Part shown: positions 45,535 to 55,195 of the stretch, one piece after another
Position numbering within the stretch: position 1 is the stretch's first letter
How the letters are laid out: each line of letters begins with the position of its first letter
NCBI GenBank assembly: GCA_963736695.1
Contig: CAVTPU010000004.1
Coordinates: 434,001-498,000, forward strand
DNA length: 64,000 bases
Direction of reading: 5' to 3'
Source: CAVTPU01 sp963736695
GTDB lineage: Bacteria; Actinomycetota; Actinomycetes; Mycobacteriales; Micromonosporaceae
Program-made: the position numbers and the translations under genes
Notes under the pieces: generated by a model
Databases searched by the model: none
Told to the model about the DNA's origin: nothing
What the model saw: only the letters and a program-made list of their open reading frames with translations

Positions 45535-46954
45535 CGGGGCCCGATCGGTTGCCCCGCCCAGTCTCGCCAACCCTCCACTGTGTCCATCGCGGCGGCGAGC
45601 TGCTCGGCGACCGGTCCCGGGCCGGTCGATCCTGGCGTGGTGCGCGCGGCGAGCGCGCTGCGCACCGACAGCACGGCGCGCACGTCGGGGGTGAGGTGCG
45701 GCGAGATCGTGGCGAGATCGGCGTCGGTCGACGTCGGCCAAGGCGCACTCGCGGGCCACGCAGAGCGCGACGAGCGACCCGGTCACCTCGTGCGCCTCAC
45801 GGAACGGCACGCCGCGGCGCACCAGCCACTCGGCGACCTCGGTGGCCAGCGAATAGCCGGCCGGGGCCGCGGCGGCGAGCCGGTCGACCCGCACGGTCAT
45901 CGTCGAGATCATTCCGGCCAGCGCGGGCAGAACCAGCTCGAGGGTGTCGACCGCGTCGAAGGCGGGTTCCTTGTCTTCCTGCATGTCGCGGTCATAGGCG
46001 AGGGGCAGGCCCTTGAGCATGGTGAGCACGGTGACGAGTCCGCCGATGAGTCGGCCGGCCTTGCCCCGGGCCAGTTCGGCGATGTCGGCGTTCTTCTTCT
46101 GCGGCATGATCGACGATCCGGTGGCGAAGGCGTCGTCGAGCTCGACCCAGCCGAACTCCTGCGACGTCCACAGCACCACCTCCTCGCCGAGCCGGGACAG
46201 GTGCACGCCGACGAGCGCGGCGACGAAGAGGAACTCGGCGACGAAGTCGCGGTCGGCGACAGCGTCCATGGAGTTCGCCGCCGACGTGGTGAAACCCAGA
46301 TCCGTGCGCCACCCGCACCGGGTCGAGCGGCAGCGACGAGCCGGCCAGCGCCCCCGCGCCGAGCGGGGAGATCGCGGCGCGGGCGTCCCAGTCGCGCAGC
46401 CGGGCCAGGTCACGCAGCAGGGGCTGCACGTGGGCCAGCAGCTGGTGGGCGAAGCTGACCGGCTGCGCGTGCTGCAGGTGGGTCATGCCGGGCGCGGGCG
46501 TGTCGATGTGTCGCTGCGCCTGATCGGTGAGGGCGTCGGCCAGTTCGACCAGTCGGCCGGCGACGCCCCGAGCGTGGTCGCGCAGATAGAGCCGCAGGTC
46601 GGTGGCGACCTGGTCGTTGCGGGACCGACCGGCCCGCAGTTTGCCGCCGAGGGTGCCGAGGCGTTCGAGCAGGCCGCGTTCCAGAGCGGTGTGCACGTCC
46701 TCGTCCTCGACGGTCGGGCGGAACTGCCCGGAGGCGCACGCCGCTTCGAGGTCGTCGAGCGCGGCGAGCATGCGCCCGAGTTCGTCGGCGTCGAGGAGCC
46801 CGGCGCCGGCGAGCACCCGCGCGTGCGCGCGGGACGCGGCGAGGTCGTAGGGAGCCAGACGCCAGTCGAACTGCACGCTCACCGACAGGCGCGCCAACGC
46901 TTCCGCCGGGCCGCCCTGAAACCGTCCGCCCCATAGCCGCACGCTGTTGGTCAC
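45531..46954 (-). pseudogene. argH: Argininosuccinate lyase, two +1 frameshifts
   Basis: Should cleave argininosuccinate to arginine and fumarate. GTG 46954 follows GGAGAGGGCGG and starts RLWGGRFQGGPAEALARLSV. The frame breaks at about 46303-46311, after AGSSLPLDPVRVA, where one extra base is present. The middle part (GFTTSAANSMDAVADRDFVA, then the signature GSSIMPQKKNADIAE) is in the next frame. A second extra base at about 45724-45732, after CALADVD, shifts again; the last frame runs to the TGA at 45531. With both bases removed the enzyme is a normal 473 aa. Sequence error is likely unless the strain is an arginine auxotroph. Confidence 0.85.
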
Positions 46955-47005
46955 CGAATACCGCCCTCTCCGATCAGTCCACCCGTGCCACGACTCGCCG
47001 GACGC

Positions 47006-47038
47006 GTCACCCGGCACGCCGATGGGGTGCCGGGTGAC
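47006..47038 (-). terminator. Stem-loop between argG and argH
   Basis: An 11-bp perfect stem (GTCACCCGGCA with its complement, 47006-47016 and 47028-47038) with an 11-base loop, 26 bp after the argG stop on the minus strand. It probably ends or weakens the argC-to-argG transcript before argH, which has its own gap and ribosome binding site. Confidence 0.65.
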
Positions 47039-47063
47039 CTTCCTATCACGACGATCGAAACGA

Positions 47064-48263
47064 TCAGCCGAGCCGGGTGTCGCGCGCCGCGGCGAGCCGG
47101 CTCGGCAGGCCCCACAGCTCGACGAATCCCTTGGCCAACGACTGGTCGAACATGTCGCCCTCGTCGTAGGTGGCGAGACCGAAGTCATACAGCGACGCCT
47201 CGGAGCGTCGACCGGTGACGACGGCGCGTCCACCGTGGAGGCGGATCCGCACGTCGCCGGTGACGAAGCGCTGCGAATCGGCGATGAACGCGTTGAGCGC
47301 CTGGGTGAGCGGCGAGAACCACAGTCCATCATAGACGAGCTCACCCCACCGCTGGTCGACGGAGCGTTTGAACCGGGCGAGGTCCCGCTCGACGGTGACG
47401 TTCTCCAGTTCCTGATGGGCGGTGATGAGGGCGATCGCGCCGGGAGCCTCATAGACCTCCCGGCTCTTGATGCCGACGAGCCGGTCCTCGACCATGTCGA
47501 GCCGGCCCACGCCCTGCGCCCCGGCCCGCTGGTTCATGGCCATGATGGCCTCGTACGGGGTGACGGTCTCGCCGTCGATCGCGACCGGCACCCCGGCGTC
47601 GAAGGTGACGGTGACCTCGTCCGGGTCACGCACGACCGCCGGGTCCTGGGTGTAGTCGTAGATCTGTTCGATCGGCGCGTTCCAGATGTCTTCGAGGAAT
47701 CCGGTCTCCACGGCCCGACCCCACAGGTTCTGGTCGATGGAGTAGGGCGACCGGTGGCTGACGCTGATCGGCAGGGCCTTCTCTTCGGCGTACGCGATGG
47801 CCTTGTCCCTGGTCCACGCGAAGTCCCGCGCCGGCGCGACCACCTTGAGCTGGGGTGCGAGCGCGGCGATGCCGACCTCGAACCGAACCTGGTCGTTGCC
47901 CTTGCCGGTGCAGCCGTGCGACACGACGGTGCCGCCATGCGCGCGGGCCGCGGCCACGAGGTGCTTGACGATGAGCGGCCGCGACAGCGCCGACACGAGC
48001 GGATAGCGGTCCATGTAGAGCGCGTTGGCGCGCAGGGCCGGCAGGCAGAAGTCGGCGGCGAACTCCTCACGCGCGTCGACCACTTCGGACTCGACCGCGC
48101 CGCAGTCGAGGGCCCGTTGCCGGACCGCGTCCATCTCCTCGCCGCCCTGGCCGACGTCGATGGCGACGGCGATCACCTCGGCGCCCATCTGTTCGGCCAG
48201 ATAGGGGATGGCGACGGACGTGTCGAGTCCGCCGGAATACGCGAGCACGATCCGCTCTGTCAT
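47064..48263 (-). CDS. argG: Argininosuccinate synthase
   Basis: Joins citrulline and aspartate using ATP. 399 aa, the family length. The N-type PP loop is VLAYSGGLDTSVAI, followed by VSHGCTGKGNDQVRFE and SVSHRSPYSIDQNLWGR. ATG 48263 overlaps the argR stop by 4 bp. It is the last gene of the tight argC-to-argG series. Confidence 0.97.
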   Translation of the reverse strand: MTERIVLAYSGGLDTSVAIPYLAEQMGAEVIAVAIDVGQGGEEMDAVRQRALDCGAVESEVVDAREEFAADFCLPALRANALYMDRYPLVSALSRPLIVKHLVAAARAHGGTVVSHGCTGKGNDQVRFEVGIAALAPQLKVVAPARDFAWTRDKAIAYAEEKALPISVSHRSPYSIDQNLWGRAVETGFLEDIWNAPIEQIYDYTQDPAVVRDPDEVTVTFDAGVPVAIDGETVTPYEAIMAMNQRAGAQGVGRLDMVEDRLVGIKSREVYEAPGAIALITAHQELENVTVERDLARFKRSVDQRWGELVYDGLWFSPLTQALNAFIADSQRFVTGDVRIRLHGGRAVVTGRRSEASLYDFGLATYDEGDMFDQSLAKGFVELWGLPSRLAAARDTRLG

Positions 48264-48823
48264 GGCCGTTCTCCTTCGTCACCGTCATGGTGGTCGATAG
48301 CGGTGCGACCGGCCCGGGAGGTGTGCTCCCTGCCGGCCCATTCCAACAACTGATGGGCGAGCGCGTCGCCCGGTCCGGGCGCGGGGTCGCGGGCGACGAC
48401 GAGGATCGTGTCGTCACCGGCGATCGTGCCGACGACCTCGGGCAGGCCCGATCGGTCGAGGGCGCTGGCGAGGAACTGCGCGGCGCCCGGCGGTGTGCGC
48501 AGCACCACGAGGTTTCCGCTCGAGTCGGCGCCGGTGAGCAGCTCCCGCAGCAGCCGCCGCAGCCGGTCCGGCGCCTGTTCGGCGGGGCGCGCCGGCGCCT
48601 GCCCGTCCTCGGGAATGAGATAGATCGGGGCGCCGCCGTCGGCGCCACGCACCTTCACCGCGCCCAACTCGTCGAGGTCACGCGACAGGGTGGCCTGCGT
48701 GACCGCGACCCCGTGGGCGGCGAGCAGGTCGGCGAGCTCGGTCTGGGACCGCACCGGGTGGGCGCGGATCAGCTCGATGACCCGCGCGTGGCGTGCGGTA
48801 CGCGACACCGGTGGAGCGCTCAT
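48260..48823 (-). CDS. argR: Arginine repressor ArgR
   Basis: 187 aa. The N-terminal winged helix (RSQTELADLLAAHGVAVTQA then TLSRDLDELGAVKV) binds ARG boxes; the C-terminal hexamerisation and arginine-binding domain has VGTIAGDDTILVVARD. With arginine bound it represses the operon; matching boxes are in front of argC. A 30-residue charged tail at the C-terminus is extra. Both ends overlap neighbours by 4 bp. Confidence 0.95.
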   Translation of the reverse strand: MSAPPVSRTARHARVIELIRAHPVRSQTELADLLAAHGVAVTQATLSRDLDELGAVKVRGADGGAPIYLIPEDGQAPARPAEQAPDRLRRLLRELLTGADSSGNLVVLRTPPGAAQFLASALDRSGLPEVVGTIAGDDTILVVARDPAPGPGDALAHQLLEWAGREHTSRAGRTAIDHHDGDEGERP

Positions 48824-49830
48824 GCGACGCCTGGCGTGGTGGTGACGGGCACCCCGGCGAGGGGGTCGGCGTGGCGTGCCGCGTCATATTGTTCGAGCAG
48901 CCACGTGAGCAGCGCCTTCTGCGCGGGGACCCGGTTGGCTGCTTGGTCGAAGACCGCGCTCGCCGGGCCGTCCATCACCTCGTCGGTGATCTCCTCGCCC
49001 CGGTGCGCCGGCAGGCAGTGCAACACGATGACGCCCGGGTCGGCGGCGGCGACCAGCGCCGCGTTGACCTGAAACGGGGCGAGCAGCCGGGGCCGGTCGA
49101 TGCCGTCGCCTTCCTGCCCCATCGAGGTCCACGCGTCGGCGGCGACGATGTGGGCGCCGGCGACCGCCTCGGCCGGGTCGGTGGTCACCATGACCGATCC
49201 ACCGGTACGCGCGGCGATCGCCCGGGCCCGTTCGACGATCGCGGGGTCGGGCCGCAACTCGGCGGGGCCGGCGACCCGCACACACATGCCGGCGGTGGCG
49301 CCGCCGAGCAGATAGGAGTGGGCCATGTTGTTGCCGGCGTCACCGAGATAGGCGAGGACGCGCCCGGCGGTGGAGCCGAGCCGTTGCCTGATGGTGAGCA
49401 GGTCGGCGAGCACCTGACACGGGTGGAACTGGTCGGTGAGGGCGTTGATGACCGGCACCTCGGCGACGGCGGCGATCTCGGTGATCCGTTCGTGGCCGCC
49501 GGTGCGCAACACGATGGCGCTGACGTAGCCCGACAGCACCCGCCCGGCGTCGGCGAGGGTCTCGCCACGACCGAAGTGGGTGCCCTGAGTGTCGATCGTG
49601 ATGGGGTTTCCGCCGAGGTCGGCGATGCCCACGGCGAAGGAGACCCGGGTGCGCAGGCTCGGCTTGTCGAAGAGCACCGCGACCGACTTCGGGCCGGCGA
49701 GCGGGCGATAGGCGAAACGGTCGTCGGCCATCACCTCGGCGAGCTCGAGCACCCGTTGCTGTTCGTCGGGGCTCAGGTCGTCGTCGCGCAGAAAGTGCCG
49801 GATCGCGGGCTCCGGGTCAATGTCGGTCAC
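48820..49830 (-). CDS. argF: Ornithine carbamoyltransferase
   Basis: Makes citrulline from ornithine and carbamoyl phosphate. 336 aa. The carbamoyl-phosphate loop is KPSLRTRVSF, a Leu variant of the usual STRTR. HPCQVLADLLTI and HCLPAHRGEEI supply the other active-site residues. The last 20 residues are a variable tail. The substitution in the loop also occurs in some acetyl- or succinyl-ornithine enzymes, but the operon context supports ornithine. Overlaps argD and argR by 4 bp. Confidence 0.93.
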   Translation of the reverse strand: MTDIDPEPAIRHFLRDDDLSPDEQQRVLELAEVMADDRFAYRPLAGPKSVAVLFDKPSLRTRVSFAVGIADLGGNPITIDTQGTHFGRGETLADAGRVLSGYVSAIVLRTGGHERITEIAAVAEVPVINALTDQFHPCQVLADLLTIRQRLGSTAGRVLAYLGDAGNNMAHSYLLGGATAGMCVRVAGPAELRPDPAIVERARAIAARTGGSVMVTTDPAEAVAGAHIVAADAWTSMGQEGDGIDRPRLLAPFQVNAALVAAADPGVIVLHCLPAHRGEEITDEVMDGPASAVFDQAANRVPAQKALLTWLLEQYDAARHADPLAGVPVTTTPGVA

Positions 49831-51057
49831 GTCGCCTCCACTGTGGATGACAGGTGCGCTGAGGAATCCTGGCGGGGTGGCGCGTCGGGTGTGATGTGCG
49901 CGTCGAGCACGGCCGGCAGGGCCGCGACGAATGTGTCGGCCTGATCGGCCGTGAGAATCAGCGGCGGGGCGAGTCGGATCGTGTCGGCGCGCACCGGGTC
50001 GACGAGGAATCCGGCCGCGCGCAGCGCGGCCGCGAGCTCACCGGCGACGGGGGCGGCGAGTCCCACGCCGAGCAGCAGTCCCGCGCCGCGCACCTCGGTG
50101 ACGAGCGGATGCGCCAGCGACGTGATCCGCTCGCGCAGGCGGCCGCCGACGTCGGCGGCCCGCGGCGAGCAGATCCTCGTCGTCGATGGTGGCGAGCACG
50201 GCGAGGGCGGCGGCGCAGCTGACCGGGTTGCCCGCGAAGGTGGAGCCGTGACTGCCCGGCCCGAGCAGGTCGGCGGCGGCGCCGAAGGCGACGCACGCCC
50301 CGATCGGCAGGCCGCCGCCGAGGCCTTTGGCGAGGGTGACCACGTCGGGTTCGACGCCGTGCGCCTCGTGGGCGAAGAACCGTCCGGTGCGGCCGACCCC
50401 GGTCTGCACCTCGTCGAGCACGAGCAGAGCCCCGTGCGCGGCCGTGACGCGCCGGGCCTCGGCGAGATATCCGGCCGGCGGGGTGATGACCCCGTTCTCC
50501 CCCTGGATCGGCTCGAGGATGACCATGGCGCACTCGCCGTCGACGGCGGCGGCGAGCGCGGCGGTGTCCCCGTACGGGATGAAGGTGACCTCGCCCGGCA
50601 ACGGCCGGAACGGGTCCGCCTTGGCTGGCTGACCGGTGAGCGCGAGCGCGCCCATGGTGCGGCCGTGGAAACCGCCGAGCGCCGCGACGACGCGGGTGCG
50701 GCCCGTGCGGCGGGAGAGTTTGAACGCGGCTTCGTTGGCCTCGGCGCCGGAGTTGGTGAAGAAGACCCGACCGGGGCGACCGGCGCGGGCCAGCAACGCC
50801 TCGGCGAGCGCCACCGGAGGTTCGGTGGCGAAGAGGTTCGACACATGTCCGAGGGTGGAGATCTGCCGGGTCACGGCCTCGGTGAGCGCCGGGTGGGCGT
50901 GTCCGAGAAGGTTCACCGCGATCCCGGCGAGCAGGTCGAGATAGCGTCGGCCCGCCGAGTCCCAGACATAGGCCCCCGAGCCGCGCACGAGGGTCATCGT
51001 CGGCGTGGCGTAGGTGCGCATCATCGTCGCCGACCACCGACGCGTCGTGGTGGTCAT
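49827..51057 (-). pseudogene. argD: Acetylornithine aminotransferase, +1 frameshift
   Basis: PLP enzyme converting N-acetylglutamate semialdehyde to N-acetylornithine. ATG 51057 overlaps the argB stop. The first frame holds NSGAEANEAAFKL, the PLP aspartate in LLVLDEVQTGVGRTG and the Schiff-base Lys in VVTLAKGLGGGLP. At about 50157-50165 (extra G in GCGGG, coding strand) the frame moves. The final 110 residues (ADVGGRLRERITSLAHPLVT onward) lie in the next frame to the stop at 49827. One base less gives 409 aa. As sequenced the C-terminal small domain is lost. Confidence 0.87.
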
Positions 51058-51956
51058 GCCGGTGTCACCATCGTCCCGAACCCCTCATCGGTGAAGATCT
51101 CCAACAGCAGCGAGTGCGGCACCCGACCGTCGACCACGTGCGCCGCCGGCACCGCGCCGCGCACGGCGCGCAGGCACGCCTCCATCTTGGGCGCCATGCC
51201 CGCCTCGAGGGTGGCAAGCAGCCCGGCGAGTTCGTCGGCGGCGATGCGGGTCACCAGCGTCTCCGGGTCGGGCCAGCGCAGATAGAGCCCGGCGACGTCG
51301 GTGAGGATGACGAGTTTGCGGGCGCCGAGCGCGACCGCGAGCGCGGCGGCGGCGGTGTCGGCGTTGAGGTTGTGCACCACGCCGGCCCGGTCGGGCGCGA
51401 CGCTGGAGATGACCGGGATCCGGCCGGCGGCGATGAGGTCCGTGACGGCGTCGGTGTTGACCGCGGCGACGTCGCCGACGAGACCGATGTCGACGGCTTC
51501 GCCGTCGACGATCGCGTCGCGACGGGCCGCGGTGAACAGGCCGCCGTCCTCGCCGGACATGCCGACGGCGAATGGCCCGTGTTCGTTGATCAGACCGACG
51601 AGTTCCCGTCCGACCTGGCCGACGAGCACCATGCGCACCACGTCGATCGCCTCCGGGGTGGTGACCCGCAGGCCTCCCCGAAATTCGGTGGTGATGCCGA
51701 GACGGTGCAGCATGGCCGAGATCTGCGGACCGCCACCGTGCACGACGACCGGTTTGAGCCCGACATAACGCAGGAACACCAGGTCCTCAGCGAATGCGCG
51801 GCGCACCTCGGGATCGCCCATGGCGTGCCCGCCGTATTTGACGACGACGGTCGCGCCGTGAAAGCGGGCCAGCCATGGCAGGGCCTCGACCAGGGTGCTC
51901 GCCTTGCCCAGGGCGATGCCCAGGTCGCGGGCGCTCAGCGGGGAGACGGCGCTCAC
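51054..51956 (-). CDS. argB: Acetylglutamate kinase
   Basis: Second step of arginine synthesis. 300 aa from a GTG overlapping the argJ stop (GTGA). TVVVKYGGHAM, VVVHGGGPQISAML and LVGQVGRELVGLINEHGPFA are the ATP- and acetylglutamate-binding motifs of the amino acid kinase fold. VHNLNADTAAAALAVAL lies in the second half. Actinobacterial ArgB is often feedback-inhibited by arginine through an N-terminal helix; an N-terminal helix of the right length (LSARDLGIALGKASTLVEAL) is present. Confidence 0.96.
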   Translation of the reverse strand: MSAVSPLSARDLGIALGKASTLVEALPWLARFHGATVVVKYGGHAMGDPEVRRAFAEDLVFLRYVGLKPVVVHGGGPQISAMLHRLGITTEFRGGLRVTTPEAIDVVRMVLVGQVGRELVGLINEHGPFAVGMSGEDGGLFTAARRDAIVDGEAVDIGLVGDVAAVNTDAVTDLIAAGRIPVISSVAPDRAGVVHNLNADTAAAALAVALGARKLVILTDVAGLYLRWPDPETLVTRIAADELAGLLATLEAGMAPKMEACLRAVRGAVPAAHVVDGRVPHSLLLEIFTDEGFGTMVTPA

Positions 51957-53140
51957 GACGAATAGGCCGAGTTCTCGTGGACATAGGCGATGGACAGGTC
52001 GTTGGTCCACACCGTGGCGTGATGCGCGCCGGCGTCGAGATCGATCCACAGGTGGATCGCCGAACCGGTCAGGTCCACATCGGACGACTCGACTGCGGCG
52101 CCTTCCTGGCACACCCACACGTCGTTGATCGCGACGGCGAGCCGATCCGGGTCGAACGCGGCGTCGGTGGTGCCGATCGCGGCGAGGATCCGCCCCCAGT
52201 TGGGGTCGTTGCCGAACAGTGCCGTCTTGACCAGGTTGTTGCGCGCCACCGCCCGGCCGACCTCGACCGCGTCGTCCTCGCTCGCGGCGCCGGTCACCTC
52301 GATGGCGATCTGCTTGGTGGCACCCTCGGCGTCACCGAGCAGTTGACCGGCGAGATCGCGGCACGCGTCGGTGACGGCGACGGTGAGCTCGGCGAGGCTG
52401 GGCGCCACCCCGGAGGCGCCGCTCGCGAGCAGCAGGACGGTGTCGTTGGTCGACTGGCAGCCGTCGGAGTCGAGCCGGTCGAAGGTGACCTTCGTCGCGG
52501 CGCGCAGGGCCTCGTCGAGAGTGGACTGATCGGCGATCGCGTCGGTGGTGAGCACGCACAGCATGGTCGCCAGGCTCGGCGCGAGCATCCCGGCGCCTTT
52601 GGCCATGCCGCCGACGGTCCACCCCGGACCGTCCACGATGGATGTCTTCGGTCGCGTGTCGGTGGTCATGATGGCGCACGCGGCGGCGTGTCCGCCGTCG
52701 ACGCTCAATGTGCGCACTGCGGCGTCCACACCCGACAGAAGCGCCGGCATCGGCAGGCGTTGACCGATCAGCCCGGTGGAGCAGACCGCCACCTCGCCGG
52801 CGCTCACCCCGAGCAGCCCCCCGCCCGCGCGGGTCAGGCGGGCGGCCGACACCCGCGCCGCGACCTGTTCGGCGGTCGTGTGGGTGTCGCGCAGGCCGTC
52901 GGGGCCGGTGCACGCGTTGGCCCCGCCCGAGTTGAGCACCACCGCCCGCACGATGCCCGATCGCAGCACCTGCTGACTCCACCGCACCGGCGCGGCCTTG
53001 ACCCGGTTGCCCGTGAAGACTCCGGCGGCGGTCGCGTCCGGACCGGTGTTGACGATCACCGCGACGTCGGGTTCACCCGACGTCTTCAATCCGGCGGCGA
53101 CGCCGGCGGCGCGAAATCCCCGGGGCGCGGTCACGCTCAC
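51953..53140 (-). CDS. argJ: Bifunctional ornithine acetyltransferase / N-acetylglutamate synthase
   Basis: 395 aa from a GTG overlapping the argC stop. It starts GFRAAGVAAGLKTSGEPDVA. The autocleavage site is in MAKGAGMLAPSLATMLCVLT, where the Thr becomes the nucleophile of the beta chain. FGNDPNWGRILAAIGTTDAA follows. ArgJ moves the acetyl group from acetylornithine back to glutamate, so the pathway is the cyclic one. Confidence 0.96.
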   Translation of the reverse strand: MSVTAPRGFRAAGVAAGLKTSGEPDVAVIVNTGPDATAAGVFTGNRVKAAPVRWSQQVLRSGIVRAVVLNSGGANACTGPDGLRDTHTTAEQVAARVSAARLTRAGGGLLGVSAGEVAVCSTGLIGQRLPMPALLSGVDAAVRTLSVDGGHAAACAIMTTDTRPKTSIVDGPGWTVGGMAKGAGMLAPSLATMLCVLTTDAIADQSTLDEALRAATKVTFDRLDSDGCQSTNDTVLLLASGASGVAPSLAELTVAVTDACRDLAGQLLGDAEGATKQIAIEVTGAASEDDAVEVGRAVARNNLVKTALFGNDPNWGRILAAIGTTDAAFDPDRLAVAINDVWVCQEGAAVESSDVDLTGSAIHLWIDLDAGAHHATVWTNDLSIAYVHENSAYSS

Positions 53141-54150
53141 GGTGCCACCCCCCGAGTGGTGAGACCGGCGGTCTCCGGCAGGCCGAGCATGATGTTGGCG
53201 CACTGCACCGCTTGCCCGGCCGCGCCCTTGCCGAGATTGTCCAACGCGCTGACGACGATGATGCGGCCCGAGTGGGCGTCGACGCCGGCCTGCAGGTGAC
53301 AGGCGTTGGAGCCGAGCGTCGCCGACGTGCGTGGCCAGACGCCGTCGGGCAACAGGCGCACGAACGGCTCGTCGGCGTAGTGGTCGGCGAGCGCGGCCCG
53401 CACGTCGGCGGCGGTGACACCGGGGCGGGTGGGCGTGGCCGTGACCGTCGCGAGAATGCCGCGCGGCATCGGCACGAGCACCGGCGTGAACGACAGGGTG
53501 CGCGCGCCGGTCGCCTGGGCGATCTCCGGCGTGTGCTGGTGCGCGCCGACCTTATAGGTCGTGACGTCGCCCATCACCTCGCTGGCGAGCAGGGTGGTCT
53601 TCGCCGCGCGGCCGGCGCCGGTGGTGCCGGAGGCGGCCACCACCACGACGTCGTCGGGGCTCGCGAGTCCGCGACTGATCAGTGGCGCGAGGGCGAGGAT
53701 CGTCGCCGCCGCATAGCAGCCGGTGCCGGCGACGCGGGTAGCCTCGGCGATGGCCGAGCGCTGCCCTGGCAGCTCCGGCAGTCCATAGGTCCACGCCGGG
53801 GCGGCGGTCCCGCCGTAGTAGCGCAGCCACGCGTCCGGATCACGCAGGCGATGGTCCGCCCCAAGATCGACGACCCGGACCCGCTCGGGCACCAGGGGCG
53901 CCAGCCGCGCCGACTCACCGTGGGGAAGGGCGAGGAAGACGAGGTCGGCGTCGCTGACCGACTCGGGACCGGTCGGGGTGAAGCTCAGGTCGAGATCGAT
54001 CAGATGGGGGTGCACCGCGCCGACCGGCTCGCCGGCGTGGCTGTGCGCGGTCGCGGCGACGATCTCCACCCCGGGATGCCCGCTCAGCAGTCGCAGCAGC
54101 TCGCCACCGGCGTAGCCGCTGGCGCCGACCACCGCGACCCGAGAACCCAC
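53137..54150 (-). CDS. argC: N-acetyl-gamma-glutamyl-phosphate reductase
   Basis: 337 aa from GTG 54150, chosen because AGGAGGT lies 7 bases upstream. The Rossmann motif is VAVVGASGYAGGELLRLL; the catalytic Cys is in VAGTGCYAAATILAL; GAHQHTPEIAQ supplies the His. NADPH-dependent third step of arginine synthesis and first gene of the operon. ARG boxes overlap its ribosome binding region. Confidence 0.96.
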   Translation of the reverse strand: MGSRVAVVGASGYAGGELLRLLSGHPGVEIVAATAHSHAGEPVGAVHPHLIDLDLSFTPTGPESVSDADLVFLALPHGESARLAPLVPERVRVVDLGADHRLRDPDAWLRYYGGTAAPAWTYGLPELPGQRSAIAEATRVAGTGCYAAATILALAPLISRGLASPDDVVVVAASGTTGAGRAAKTTLLASEVMGDVTTYKVGAHQHTPEIAQATGARTLSFTPVLVPMPRGILATVTATPTRPGVTAADVRAALADHYADEPFVRLLPDGVWPRTSATLGSNACHLQAGVDAHSGRIIVVSALDNLGKGAAGQAVQCANIMLGLPETAGLTTRGVAP

Positions 54151-54161
54151 GCCATCCACCT

Positions 54162-54200
54162 CCTGCATCACTATGCAGGCAACCGTATAACATGCAGGGC
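54162..54200 (-). promoter_or_regulatory. ARG boxes (ArgR operator) before argC
   Basis: A perfect inverted repeat CCTGCAT-CACT-ATGCAGG (54162-54179) is followed after three bases by a second, weaker box containing TATAACATGCAGG. Two 18-bp boxes with a 3-bp gap, built on TGCAT/ATGCA, is the known ArgR layout. The first box touches the argC ribosome binding site, so binding could block both transcription and translation. Confidence 0.82.
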
Positions 54201-54298
54201 GTACGGGCAAATGGGTTTGTCACGCGTGATCCGTCACACCCGTCTCGTAGGGTCCCGTAGCCCGACCACAGACGGCTTGGCACAGACTGGAGACGCGC

Positions 54299-55099
54299 GT
54301 GTCCGCCACATCTGACCAACTGATCACCCTTGACGGTCACCTCCGGCGTGACCTCGTGACGTGGGCGAGCGCCCCGGCGCGACCAAACGGCCCCCCACCA
54401 GTGGTCACCGGCAAGACGGCCCTCGTCGGCGACCGGTTGCGCACCGGAGACGTGCTCGTCGAACTCGACGGGCGACCGGTCCTAGCCATCCTCGGCGGAG
54501 GACCCGCCTTCCGCAGCCTCGCGCTGGGGGACCACGGATCCGACGTCACGCAGGTGCAGACGGCGCTGCATCGACTCTTCGGCACGCCCATCACCGGTTT
54601 TCTCGATCCGACGACGGTGGCCGACATCGATCGCCTCTATCAAGCTGCGGGCTACTCGCCGCCGGAGAAGGCGACCGGCGTCGCTCTCCCCATGTCTGAA
54701 GTCGTCATCGTGCCCCGCAACCCGACTCATGTGACGGAAATGCGGGCGGCATACGGCGAGCCCGTCGTGGGTGACTATGCCGAACTCAGCGCGGGACGGT
54801 GGCGGGTGATCGTCCCACTCGACGGCGACGAGATGCGGTTTTTCGTGCCACCGTTCCAGCCGAACATGGTCGACACTGTGCCACCCGTGCTCGCGTTCGG
54901 CGAGGGACCGGTCGCCTACCAGCCGGCGACCTTCGACGTCGTCGTTGTGCGCCGCGATCGACGCAGTGGGCAGTCCGGCGCATACGCCATCATCAAGGTC
55001 GGCGGCCGGAGCAATCGGGCCGTCAACCACCTCGAGCAACAGGTCATCGTCGTCCAAGCGGCACGGCACGTGATTCGACCCGAAGCGCCGGGCAGATGA
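54299..55099 (+). CDS. Peptidoglycan-binding, efflux-adaptor-like protein without membrane anchor
   Basis: 266 aa from a GTG with GGAGACGCGC upstream. TALVGDRLRTGDVLVELDGRPV then FRSLALGDHGSDVTQVQTAL and FGTPITGFLDPTTVADIDRLY form a PG_binding_1 module inside a biotinyl-lipoyl-like frame, as in actinobacterial HlyD-type efflux adaptors. Residues AAGYSPPE and MSEVVIVPRNPTHVTEM fit the same family. Unlike those adaptors it has no N-terminal membrane helix or signal, and no ABC transporter follows. It may be a decayed adaptor or a protein with a new role beside the ferredoxin genes. Confidence 0.7.
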   Translation: MSATSDQLITLDGHLRRDLVTWASAPARPNGPPPVVTGKTALVGDRLRTGDVLVELDGRPVLAILGGGPAFRSLALGDHGSDVTQVQTALHRLFGTPITGFLDPTTVADIDRLYQAAGYSPPEKATGVALPMSEVVIVPRNPTHVTEMRAAYGEPVVGDYAELSAGRWRVIVPLDGDEMRFFVPPFQPNMVDTVPPVLAFGEGPVAYQPATFDVVVVRRDRRSGQSGAYAIIKVGGRSNRAVNHLEQQVIVVQAARHVIRPEAPGR

Positions 55100-55195
55100 C
55101 TGGAGGGTGAATCCTCGCCGTTTCCCGGCCTCCGCCCGAGTCGGACGCCTACGCTGCGTCGGGGTGGGCGGTTCGACGGGGCAAGAAGGTGAACG

